This document shows, piece by piece, positions 48,338 through 56,757 of a DNA stretch of 64,000 nt. Position 1 is the first letter of the stretch. Every line of letters begins with the position of its first letter. The position numbers and the translations under genes are program-made. The notes beneath the pieces were generated by a model. It was not told the DNA's origin. It did not search any database and worked only from the letters and a program-made list of their open reading frames with translations. The stretch is from DASRHK01 sp963776465 (GTDB lineage Bacteria; Pseudomonadota; Gammaproteobacteria; Nevskiales; Nevskiaceae): contig CAVZMV010000002.1 in assembly GCA_963776465.1 (NCBI GenBank), positions 744,001 through 808,000 on the forward strand. Reading direction: 5' to 3'.

Positions 48338-49213
48338 ATGAGCCGGTCGAGTCACAAGCTTTGCTTTGCCCTGGCGGGAATCGCAGTGACGGTCGCAGCC
48401 CACGCCGCTGCGCCGGCCCAGCCGGCCGTGCCGCCGACCAAGGCCGCGGTCGCGGCAGCGCCGGTGCAGAAGTCCGATCCCAAGAAGATGAAGGTCGACG
48501 ACATCCGCGCCTGCATGCGCGGCAACCTCGTCGACCGCGGCTCGCTGCGCGACCTCATCGTCAAGGCAACCGACCGCGAGGGCGGCACCCACGAGATCAA
48601 GATGAAGCTGTTCTGGAAGCCGGGCAAGGACGCTCTGGCGCGCATGAACCTGCGCGTGCTGGAGCCCAAGGACCTCCGCGGCTCCAGCTACCTGCTGCTG
48701 GAGCGGGAGAAGGGCGAGGAGGTCTACTTCTTCCTGCCGGCAAACAAGACGGTCCTGAAAGTGACGGGCAATGAAATGACCCGGCCGCTGTGGGGCACCG
48801 ATTTCAGCTACACCGAGATCAAGCAGGTCCAAGGCCTGCTGCTCGACGGCACCACCAAGCGCATCGCCGACGCCACCGTGGAGGATCGCCAGACCTTCGT
48901 GCTGGAGACGGCCACCAAGGCCGAGAGCACCGGCTACAAGAAGGTGCTGTCGTACGTCGACCAGGCCAGCTGCACGCTGCTCAAGAGCGAGTTCTTCGCC
49001 AAGGGCAGCAAGGGCAGCAAGCCCCGCAAGGTCCTGAAGGCGGACCTGTCCACGCTGATGCAGGTCGACACCTACTGGCTGGTGCTGGGCTACACCATGA
49101 CCAACCTGGCCGAGGGTACGCACACAGATCTCACCATGGGCGACCTCTACCTGCTGGAGAGCAAGGGCGAGCGCGCCTTCGATCCGGAGCAGTTCTTCCA
49201 GGCAGCCGAGTAG
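48338..49213 (+). CDS. LolA-like outer-membrane lipoprotein-sorting protein
   Basis: A 291-residue periplasmic protein: signal peptide to about AAHA, a Pro/Ala spacer, then a LolA/LppX-like half-barrel (about 60-291) with KMKLFWKPGKDALARMNLRV, SSYLLLEREKGEEVYFFLPANK and the DYSYxxI-type segment here as GTDFSYTEIKQVQG. This family shuttles a lipid or lipoprotein across the periplasm. It is the usual partner of MMPL/RND exporters, as found here in the next gene. ATG with AGGGAG upstream; first gene of the cluster. Confidence 0.85.
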   Translation: MSRSSHKLCFALAGIAVTVAAHAAAPAQPAVPPTKAAVAAAPVQKSDPKKMKVDDIRACMRGNLVDRGSLRDLIVKATDREGGTHEIKMKLFWKPGKDALARMNLRVLEPKDLRGSSYLLLEREKGEEVYFFLPANKTVLKVTGNEMTRPLWGTDFSYTEIKQVQGLLLDGTTKRIADATVEDRQTFVLETATKAESTGYKKVLSYVDQASCTLLKSEFFAKGSKGSKPRKVLKADLSTLMQVDTYWLVLGYTMTNLAEGTHTDLTMGDLYLLESKGERAFDPEQFFQAAE

Positions 49214-49238
49214 CACCGCCCGGGCCGCGATTCAGGCC

Positions 49239-52019
49239 TTGAGCCAGCTCGCGCCGGCGGTCGCGCCTCAGGCAGTCGACGCAGCCCGCTTGCCGCCCGA
49301 CGGCGCGCCCGGCCCTGTCTCGAGCTTCCTGGCCCGCCATCCGGGCTGGATGCTTGCGGCCACGGCCGCTGCAGCCCTCGCTGCGTTCGCCGCGCTGCTC
49401 GACGTCGATCGGGGGACGCTGCGCATCGGCATCGACCCCTCGATGGACCCGCTGGTGGCCCAGGACGATCCCGAGCGCCAGTACTACGAGCAGACGCGGG
49501 TGCGCTTCGGCAACGACGAATCGGTCCTCGTCGTCATGCATGCGCCGGACGTTTACGCGCCCGACGCGCTCAAGCGCCTGCAGGCGCTGACCGATGCGCT
49601 GGAGGATCTCCCCGGCGTCGAGCAGGTCGACTCTCTGATCAGCACCTCGCTGGGCAGCGCCGCCAGCGGCGAGCTGCACTTCGAGAATCTGCGCAGCGCC
49701 GACCTCGACGAGCCCGCGCTCGCCGGCCGCCTGCGGGCCGCCGTGAAGGGCAATCCGCTGATTCGCGGCCAGCTGATCTCCGACGACGGCCGCTCGGCGG
49801 CCATCGTCATCAAGCCCGAGCTGCAAAGCGATCGGGAGATGCTGGAGCAGGGCCTGGTCGAGCGCATCACCGCCGTCGCCGACGAGCAAGCCAGCGCGGA
49901 CGTGCAGATCTGGGTCACCGGCGGCCCGGTGGTGCGCGCGGCCACCAGCCAAGCGGTCCTGAAACAGTTGCGCTGGGTGGTGCCGGCCATCGTCGTGCTG
50001 CTGACCTGCCTCCTGGCCCTTGCCTTCCGCTCGGTACGCGGGGTGCTGCTGCCATTGGCGACCATCCTGATTGCGCTCGCCTGCACGCTGGCGACGTTGT
50101 CGCTGCTTGGCCGGCCGCTGAACCTGATCACCAGCCTGGTGCCGCCGCTGCTGGTGACGATGGGCCTGGCCTACTGCGCCCACATCCTCTCCGAGTTCGA
50201 GAGCTTGCCGGCGGGCCTGGCGCCGGAGCAGCGCATCGCCATGCTGCTGCACGAGGTGACTGCGCCGGTGGTGCTCACCGGTTTCACCACGATCGCGGGC
50301 CTGCTGGCGCTGGCGATCGGCGCGCTGCCGGCGACGGTGGAATTCGCCTGGCTGTCGGCGCTGGGGGTGTTCTACACCGTGGTCCTGGCACTGTCGTTCG
50401 TGCCTGCGTGCCTGCGTTTCGCCGCGCCGCGCGCGCCGCACGACGCCATGCCGGGTCAGAAGCTGTTCGAGGAAGGCAGCCGGCGGCTCGGCAACTTCGA
50501 CGTGCGCTATCGCACGCGGATCCTTATCGTCGCAGCGCTGGTCTTCGCCGGCGCTGTGGCGTGCAGCACCCGCATCCGCATCGGCGACCACTTCGTCGGC
50601 ATCTTCCCCGCGGAGGCGCGCGTGCGCGCCGACTACGACGCGGTGAACCGCGCGATGGGAGGCGTCAGCTCGCTGCCCATCGTCATCGAGGGCAAGCCGG
50701 GAGCCTTCACGGACCCGGCGGTCCTGGTCGAGCTCGAGCATCTGCAGGCGTGGCTGGCGGGGCAGCCGGAGGTCGGCGCCGTCAGCGGGCTCGTGGACCA
50801 CGTGAAGCTGCTGAACGCCAACCTCGCCAACAACGCCACGCTGCAGATCCCGCAGTCGCGCGAGCTCGTCACCCAGCTCCTGTTCTTCGGCGACGGGCCC
50901 GCGCTGCAGGCCGTGGTCGACCGCAAGCGCGGATCCACGATGGTCAACCTGCGGCTCAAGGTGGACGACACCGCCGACATCTCCGCCTTCATCGAGCGGG
51001 TGAAGCCGCGCCTGGCGCAGCTGTCGCCGGGCCTCACCGCGCACATCACCGGCAACGCGGCGCTGCTGGTGCAATCGGTGCACACCGCCACCTCCGGACA
51101 GGTGCAGAGCGTGGGCCTGGCCCTGCTGATGGTCTACCTGTGCCTGGCCATCCAGTTCACGTCCTGGGGGATCGGACTGCTGGCGTCACTGCCGACGCTG
51201 CTGCAGACCGCGCTGTATTTCGGAGCGCTGGGGCTCTCCGGCGTTTCGCTCAATGCCACGACCAGCCTGGTGGAGTGCCTGGTGCTGGGCCTTGCGGTGG
51301 ACGACACCATCCACTACCTGGCGCGCTTCAACACCGCGGCCAAGCGCACCGGCTCGGAAGCCAGCGCGGCTGTTTCGGCGCTGGCGGCCGTCCTGCGCCC
51401 CGTCACGCTCACCAAGGCGATCCTGGCCGCCGGCTTCCTGATGCTGGCGACCGGCGATCTGCACAACCAGGTCGTGTTCGGCTGGCTGGCGGCGCTGACG
51501 CTGTTCTCCGCCTGGCTCGTCGACGTGCTGGTGACGCCGGCGTTCATGAGCCGCGTGCGCATCGTCACCCTGTGGGACACGGTGCGGCTGGACCTCGGCC
51601 GCAACGTCCAGGCGACGATCCCGATCTTCGCCGGCCTGTCCACCCGCCAGGCGCGCATCTTCGCGCTGCTGTCCAAGCTCGAGACCGTGCCGGCCGGCAC
51701 CCGCGTCATCAGCGAAGGCGATCCGGGCGGCGACGTCTTCGTCGTCATCGACGGCGAGCTGTCGATCTGGATCGAGCGCGATGGCGGCCGACACGAGCTG
51801 CGCCGCCTGCACCGCGGCGGCCTGGTCGGGGAGCAGGGCTATTTCGGCCAGCGGCGCACGGCCAACGTCGACGCGCTGACCGGCGTGCGCCTGCTGCGCT
51901 TCGACGACGCCGACCAGGAGCGCATCTGCCGGCGTTATCCCGGGATCGCGGCGCGCGTGTTCCTCAACATGAACAAGATCCAGGCCGAGCGCAGGGCGGA
52001 GATGCAGCGGCCGCGTTGA
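49239..52019 (+). CDS. MMPL/RND lipid exporter fused to a cyclic-nucleotide-binding domain
   Basis: A 926-residue inner-membrane protein. The MMPL layout has TM1 near 35-55, a periplasmic loop (about 60-245), TM2-6 (about 245-400), TM7 near 430, a second loop, and TM8-12 (about 620-770) with GLAVDDTIHYLARFN. The C-terminal 135 residues (about 790-926) are a CRP-like cNMP-binding domain: VISEGDPGGDVFVVIDGELSIW, then GEQGYFGQRRTANVDA, which keeps the Glu and Arg of the phosphate-binding cassette. It starts with TTG at 49239. The fusion suggests export gated by a cyclic nucleotide. Confidence 0.85.
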   Translation: MSQLAPAVAPQAVDAARLPPDGAPGPVSSFLARHPGWMLAATAAAALAAFAALLDVDRGTLRIGIDPSMDPLVAQDDPERQYYEQTRVRFGNDESVLVVMHAPDVYAPDALKRLQALTDALEDLPGVEQVDSLISTSLGSAASGELHFENLRSADLDEPALAGRLRAAVKGNPLIRGQLISDDGRSAAIVIKPELQSDREMLEQGLVERITAVADEQASADVQIWVTGGPVVRAATSQAVLKQLRWVVPAIVVLLTCLLALAFRSVRGVLLPLATILIALACTLATLSLLGRPLNLITSLVPPLLVTMGLAYCAHILSEFESLPAGLAPEQRIAMLLHEVTAPVVLTGFTTIAGLLALAIGALPATVEFAWLSALGVFYTVVLALSFVPACLRFAAPRAPHDAMPGQKLFEEGSRRLGNFDVRYRTRILIVAALVFAGAVACSTRIRIGDHFVGIFPAEARVRADYDAVNRAMGGVSSLPIVIEGKPGAFTDPAVLVELEHLQAWLAGQPEVGAVSGLVDHVKLLNANLANNATLQIPQSRELVTQLLFFGDGPALQAVVDRKRGSTMVNLRLKVDDTADISAFIERVKPRLAQLSPGLTAHITGNAALLVQSVHTATSGQVQSVGLALLMVYLCLAIQFTSWGIGLLASLPTLLQTALYFGALGLSGVSLNATTSLVECLVLGLAVDDTIHYLARFNTAAKRTGSEASAAVSALAAVLRPVTLTKAILAAGFLMLATGDLHNQVVFGWLAALTLFSAWLVDVLVTPAFMSRVRIVTLWDTVRLDLGRNVQATIPIFAGLSTRQARIFALLSKLETVPAGTRVISEGDPGGDVFVVIDGELSIWIERDGGRHELRRLHRGGLVGEQGYFGQRRTANVDALTGVRLLRFDDADQERICRRYPGIAARVFLNMNKIQAERRAEMQRPR

Positions 52020-52045
52020 CGCGCCGGTGCAGCGGGGGGGCGCGC

Positions 52046-52051
52046 TATCAT
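52046..52051 (+). promoter_or_regulatory. -10 box upstream of the beta-barrel gene
   Basis: TATCAT lies 35 bases before the ATG at 52087, with GGGGAA near 52076 as ribosome binding site. It allows the last two genes of the cluster to be transcribed separately from the exporter. Confidence 0.35.
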
Positions 52052-52086
52052 CCGCTGGCGCTCCATCCTTCCTCGGGGAAACAAGA

Positions 52087-52905
52087 ATGGCTTCGATCTC
52101 ACGCCTCGTCCTGGTGCTCGCCGTCCTGGGCGCCGGTCGCGCCGGCGCGCAAGAGCCGCGGGACTACTACCTGTATCAGCGCGCGGCTTTGCCCTCGGCG
52201 CTGCACGTCGACGTCGAGACCGCTACAGGCACGCGCGACGCCGGCGCCTTCGGTCGGCGTGGGCTGGAGGGCCTGGTGCGCACCGGCCTGACGCTGGCGG
52301 AGCACTGGACCTTCGAGGGCACGGTCGGCGTCGCCGAGGATCGCGACACCGATGAGCGCGGCGTCGGCTTCTCGGCGGAGGCGCGCTACGGCTGGAGCCC
52401 TGAAGGCTCGGGCTGGGGACTGGGCGCCGGCGGCGGCTATCGTCGCGACTACACCGGCGTCAGCATCCCTTACGTGCGCATGATCGGCGAGCGCGCGCTG
52501 GCGCGGTGGAACATCGCGGTGAGCGGCCTGGTCGAGTTCCCGGTGAACGAGGCCGACGAAGAAGAGGAAGAGGAAGCGGCGGAAGGCGAGGGCCAGCGCG
52601 ACGCCGCCGACCTCATCCTGAGCCTGGGCACCAGCTATGCGGTCAGCAGCGCGCTGCGGCTCGGGGTCGAGCTTGCCGCGGAGGATCTCGAAGGCTTCGT
52701 CGACGACGAAGAGGCCGAGGGCGGCGCCAAGTTCATCCTCGGACCCACGCTCAACTATCGCTTCGGCGCCGACCGGATCGTGCGCGGGCACGTGGGCTGG
52801 ATCTATGCCGCGACCGCCAACGAGCCCACCAACCCGGGAGCCGCGGACTACCGCGGCAATCGCCACGGCGTGCTTGCGCGGGTATCGCTGGGCTTCGGAC
52901 GGTAG
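52087..52905 (+). CDS. putative outer-membrane beta-barrel protein
   Basis: A 272-residue exported protein: signal peptide MASISRLVLVLAVLGAGRAGA, then alternating amphipathic strands (LHVDVETATGT, GWGLGAGGGYRRDYTGV, KFILGPTLNYRFGADRIVRGHVGW) ending in LARVSLGFGR, which lacks the usual C-terminal aromatic. An acidic loop (EADEEEEEEAAEGEG, near 155-169) projects between strands and could bind cations. No family is recognised. It sits between the exporter and the phosphoesterase on the same strand, 2 bases from the latter, so it may be the outer-membrane part of the same system. Confidence 0.6.
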   Translation: MASISRLVLVLAVLGAGRAGAQEPRDYYLYQRAALPSALHVDVETATGTRDAGAFGRRGLEGLVRTGLTLAEHWTFEGTVGVAEDRDTDERGVGFSAEARYGWSPEGSGWGLGAGGGYRRDYTGVSIPYVRMIGERALARWNIAVSGLVEFPVNEADEEEEEEAAEGEGQRDAADLILSLGTSYAVSSALRLGVELAAEDLEGFVDDEEAEGGAKFILGPTLNYRFGADRIVRGHVGWIYAATANEPTNPGAADYRGNRHGVLARVSLGFGR

Positions 52906-52907
52906 CG

Positions 52908-55844
52908 ATGCACGGCGCGACGCGAGCGGTATTGATCGCGGCGAGTCTCGCGCTGGCATCCTGCAACAGCTCATCGCCGCTGACGCCATCCGGCGGCAGC
53001 ACGGACCCTGGCGGTGGATCGACGACGGTTCGCATCCCCAACTCCGGCCGCGTGCTCTCACCGATCGGACGGATGACCGTAGTGGGCAACTTCCCGACCG
53101 GCGGGCGCCTCTCGCCGGACGGCCGCTTCTACTGGTCGGTGTCAGCCGGGCACGGGCAGAACGACGTGCACGTAGTCGACGTCGCCACCGGCCTGGTCAC
53201 GCAGGTGCTGCCGCTGCCGGGAAGCTACGGCCAGATGGCGTTCGCGCCCGACGGTCGACGCGCGTACGTCTCCGGCACCCCAAAGGGTGGCAGCGTCCCC
53301 AGCGGCCCGACCGTCGGCGACGACGGCGACGTGATCCACCGCTTCGATGTCGAGCCGACGACCGGTTTCGCCACCGAGATCGAGCCCTTCGCGCTGCCGG
53401 GCACGACCGGCGGCTCCGCGCGCCTCAACGGCTTTCCGCCGGATCTGACCAATGGCCTGCCGAGCGGTCCGGTCGGGCTGGCGGTGAGTCCCGACGGCGC
53501 GTGGCTCGTCGTCGCGCTGTACAACGCGGATCAGGCGGCGATCATCGACACGGCCAGCGGCGCCGCGAGCACCGTGCGCGTCGGCGCCTATCCGTTCGCG
53601 GTCGGCTTCGAGCGCAGTGGCCGATTCACCTACGTGACCAACGCCTATGACGGCACGCTTACCAAGATCGACGTCGCCGCAGCCAGCGTGGTCACGACGA
53701 TCGGCGGCGTTGGCGGCCTGGACGGCGACGTCAACTCGCAGCCGCAGTACGTGCTGGCAGACCCGACCCGCGATGTGATTTACGTCGCTGTCACCAATCA
53801 CGACGGCATCGCCGTGGTCGACACCGCCAGCGACGCCGTCACACGATTCATCAGCGTCAAGCGCGCAGAAGGATTCGGCTCGCAGCCGGTGGCGCTGGCG
53901 CTCTCGCCAGATGCCGACACGCTTTACGCCGCCAACGCCGGCGAGAACGCGGTGGCCGCGATCGCGCTGGCGGACCGCGCCGACGGCAGCGCGCAGGCCT
54001 TCGACGTCATCGGCAAGATCCCGACGGCCGACTACGCCACCGACGTGCAGGTGACGCCGGACGGCGAGACGCTAATCTGGCAGGCGGGTCGCGGCGTCGG
54101 CACCGGGCCCAACCCGGATTACTGCAGCTCGCACGGCTGCCCGGCGGTCAACAACGACACCAGCCCCGACGTGAGCCCGTATCCGAGCTACATCGTCGAC
54201 CTGCTGATCGGCCGCGTCGGCGTGCTGCCGACGCCATCCGACGCGTTGTTCACGCAGATGACGGCGGTGGTGGACGCGGCGCAGCGGCCGGAGAACGCAC
54301 AGGCGCCGCCGCCCGACACGCCGCTGATCGGCGCCGACGGCGGCGCCAGCGACCAGATCAAGTACGTGTTCTACCTGGTCAAGGAGAACCGTACCTACGA
54401 CCAGATCTTCGGCTCGGACCGTCGTGGCAACGGCGATCCTTCGCTGCAGGTGATCGAGGACAACTGCGGACCGGACAACGTCGACTTCCAGGGCGAGGAT
54501 CGCAGCCATCCGGGCTGCGGCACCACGCCCAATCACCACGCGCTGACGCGGCAGTTCGTGCTGCTCGACAATTTCTACGAGAACAGCGAGGTCTCCACCG
54601 ACGGCCACGTGATCACCGCGGGGGCCTACGCCACCAACTACACGCTCAAGGCGATGCACCAGGACTATTCCGGCCGCGAGCGGCCGGCGCAGGAGGTCGG
54701 CGTGTTCCCGGTGACGTTCCCGCCGAAGTTCTTCCTGTTCGACCAGGCGGTGACGCAGGGCGTGAGCTTCCGCAACTACGGCGAGTACTCCGGCGGCGCG
54801 GCGCCGGTCGCGAGCTTCATGGGCCTGGACGCGCTCGATCTGCAGAACCGGCTCAACGACCTGAACTTCCACGTCGGCCGGCTGACCTATCCGCAGGTGC
54901 TCGCCAACAGCGCGCTGGAGTACGCCAGCAACATCTTCAACGGCTGCTTCAACAACGCCAACGCGCCGAACTCGCCGCTGTGCGCGTTCGACTGCGGGAT
55001 GGGGTGCCGGGGCAGCAACGTCCTCGCGCAGTCACGCATCGACGTGTTCAACGCCGAGTTCACCGCGCAGACGCTCACCTGCAACGCGGCGACCGTCGGC
55101 ACGCCGCTCTGCCTGGTGCCGCAGTTCAACTACATGATCATGATGAGCGACCACACCAACGGCGTGGGCGATGGCGCGCGCGATCCGCTGTCGATGATCG
55201 CGGACAACGACCTTGGCGTTGGCCAGCTGGTCGACATCCTGTCGCACTCGCCGATCTGGCCCAACACCGTGGTGTTCGTGATCGAGGACGACTCGCAGGA
55301 CGGCGCCGATCACGTCGACGCGCACCGCGCGCCGGTGCTGGTGGCCGGCCCATACGTCAAGCGCGGCGGCCAGGTGATCTCCACGCGCTACGACCAGCTC
55401 TCGGTCATCCGGACCATCGAATTGATCCTGGGGCTGGAGCCCTTGTCGATCTTCGACGCGGTGGCGACGCCGATGTTCGGCGTGTTCACGTCGACGCCGG
55501 ACACGACGCCCTACACGGCCATCCAGCCGGAATACGACATCCTGAAGACCTGTCCTTGCGCGCCGGAGGGCGAGGGCGCCAAGTCGCTGGCGGCGAAGAA
55601 CGCGGCGCTGTCCGACGCGCTGCCGTACCACTTGGTGGATCGCGTGCCGCAAGCGGTCAACGACCGCATCCTCTGGCAGCGCGTATTCGGCGCCGCGCGG
55701 CCGGTGCCGTCGCCTGGGCCCAACGCCTCGCGTCTGGAGCATGGGCGCGCGGTGGAAGCGATGCGCCTCTACAAGCGTTACGGCAAGAACCCTGCGCAGG
55801 CGCGCGAGGAACTCGTCGAGTACCTCGGCTCCGAGGACGACTAG
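52908..55844 (+). CDS. lipoprotein with beta-propeller and phosphoesterase (phospholipase C-like) domain
   Basis: A 978-residue lipoprotein: MHGATRAVLIAASLALASC, Cys19 lipidated. Residues about 45-400 form a YncE-like beta-propeller (RLSPDGRFYWSVSAGHGQNDV, PVGLAVSPDGAWLVVALYN, VYVAVTNHDGIAVVDTAS-type blades). Residues about 480-860 form a PF04185 phosphoesterase domain as in phospholipase C/acid phosphatase: KENRTYDQIFG, EVSTDGHVITAGAY, and FVIEDDSQDGADHVDAHR with metal-binding Asp/His. It probably hydrolyses a phospho-ester at the cell surface or in the periplasm. It overlaps the mlaF-like gene by 4 bases, tail to tail. Confidence 0.85.
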   Translation: MHGATRAVLIAASLALASCNSSSPLTPSGGSTDPGGGSTTVRIPNSGRVLSPIGRMTVVGNFPTGGRLSPDGRFYWSVSAGHGQNDVHVVDVATGLVTQVLPLPGSYGQMAFAPDGRRAYVSGTPKGGSVPSGPTVGDDGDVIHRFDVEPTTGFATEIEPFALPGTTGGSARLNGFPPDLTNGLPSGPVGLAVSPDGAWLVVALYNADQAAIIDTASGAASTVRVGAYPFAVGFERSGRFTYVTNAYDGTLTKIDVAAASVVTTIGGVGGLDGDVNSQPQYVLADPTRDVIYVAVTNHDGIAVVDTASDAVTRFISVKRAEGFGSQPVALALSPDADTLYAANAGENAVAAIALADRADGSAQAFDVIGKIPTADYATDVQVTPDGETLIWQAGRGVGTGPNPDYCSSHGCPAVNNDTSPDVSPYPSYIVDLLIGRVGVLPTPSDALFTQMTAVVDAAQRPENAQAPPPDTPLIGADGGASDQIKYVFYLVKENRTYDQIFGSDRRGNGDPSLQVIEDNCGPDNVDFQGEDRSHPGCGTTPNHHALTRQFVLLDNFYENSEVSTDGHVITAGAYATNYTLKAMHQDYSGRERPAQEVGVFPVTFPPKFFLFDQAVTQGVSFRNYGEYSGGAAPVASFMGLDALDLQNRLNDLNFHVGRLTYPQVLANSALEYASNIFNGCFNNANAPNSPLCAFDCGMGCRGSNVLAQSRIDVFNAEFTAQTLTCNAATVGTPLCLVPQFNYMIMMSDHTNGVGDGARDPLSMIADNDLGVGQLVDILSHSPIWPNTVVFVIEDDSQDGADHVDAHRAPVLVAGPYVKRGGQVISTRYDQLSVIRTIELILGLEPLSIFDAVATPMFGVFTSTPDTTPYTAIQPEYDILKTCPCAPEGEGAKSLAAKNAALSDALPYHLVDRVPQAVNDRILWQRVFGAARPVPSPGPNASRLEHGRAVEAMRLYKRYGKNPAQAREELVEYLGSEDD

Positions 55845-56662
55845 CCGAGCAGCTGCTCGGCGATCGGCGGCGCCGGGTAGTGGAACGCGACCGGGCCGCG
55901 CTCCTGGCCGGTCAGGATCTGCTGCACCGCGTCCGAATCGGAGCGGCGGATCTCATCGGGTGTGCCGTGATCCAGGATGCGGTCCTGGCCTATGACGTAG
56001 ACGTCGTCGGCGATCGAGAGTACCTCGTCGACGCTGTGCGAGACCACGACCCCGGTCCCGCGCATTCCCTGGCTCAGCGTGCGGATCACCCGCATGACCG
56101 CGCCGAGGCCAATGGGATCCAGACCGGCGAAGGGCTCGTCGTACATCACGAGATCGGGGTCGAGCGCGATGGCGCGGGCCAGCGCCACGCGGCGCGCCAT
56201 GCCGCCCGAGATCTGGTCGGGGAACAGTGGGTGCGCTGCGCGCAGGCCCACCAGCTGCAGCTTCATGATGACGATGTCGTGGATCATCGACGCCGGCAGC
56301 CGCGTGTGCTCGCGCAGCGGGAAGGCGACGTTGTCGAACACCGACAGGTCGGTGAGCAGCGCCTGCGCCTGGAACATCATCCCCATTCGCTTGCGCAGCT
56401 CGAACAGCTCGCGGCGCGGCAGCGCGTGCACGTTCACGCCGTCGAACTCCACCGTGCCCGCATCGGGCTTGAGCTGTCCGCCGATAAGGGCCAGCAGCGT
56501 GCTCTTGCCGACGCCCGAAGGGCCGATGATCGCGGTGATCGCACCGCGGCGGATGTCCAGGTCGAGGTTATCGAGGATCTTGCGCGTGCCATAGCTGAAC
56601 GACAGGCCGCGGATACGCACCAGCGCGTCGGTATTCGTCGTCGGAGCCGCTGAGCCGCTCAT
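55841..56662 (-). CDS. mlaF: MlaF-type ABC transporter ATP-binding protein
   Basis: A 273-residue ATPase: Walker A GPSGVGKST, Q-loop MFQAQALLTDLSVFDNVAFPL, signature ISGGMARRVALARA, Walker B DLVMYDEPFAGLDP, and H-loop VVSHS. The ISGGM signature and the FPLREHTRL segment match MlaF, the ATPase of the MlaFEDB phospholipid transporter. No mlaE, mlaD or mlaB is next to it: downstream is the convergent phosphoesterase, upstream a tRNA. It is therefore an orphan in this window, and its partners may be elsewhere. Confidence 0.85.
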   Translation of the reverse strand: MSGSAAPTTNTDALVRIRGLSFSYGTRKILDNLDLDIRRGAITAIIGPSGVGKSTLLALIGGQLKPDAGTVEFDGVNVHALPRRELFELRKRMGMMFQAQALLTDLSVFDNVAFPLREHTRLPASMIHDIVIMKLQLVGLRAAHPLFPDQISGGMARRVALARAIALDPDLVMYDEPFAGLDPIGLGAVMRVIRTLSQGMRGTGVVVSHSVDEVLSIADDVYVIGQDRILDHGTPDEIRRSDSDAVQQILTGQERGPVAFHYPAPPIAEQLLG

Positions 56663-56680
56663 GCGTTGGATCTCGTCAGT

Positions 56681-56757
56681 TGGCGCGCCCGGAGAGATTC
56701 GAACTCCCGACCACTTGGTTCGAAGCCAAGTACTCTATCCAGCTGAGCTACGGGCGC
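56681..56757 (-). tRNA. tRNA-Arg(TCG)
   Basis: A complete cloverleaf on the minus strand: 7-base acceptor GCGCCCG/CGGGCGC, D-arm TAGCTCAGCTGGATAGAGTA, anticodon stem CTTGG/CCAAG around the loop CTTCGAA (anticodon TCG, reading CGA arginine codons), TTCGAAT T-loop, and encoded CCA. The first ten bases overlap the 3' end of the upstream capsule gene on the same strand, including its stop codon. Confidence 0.95.
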
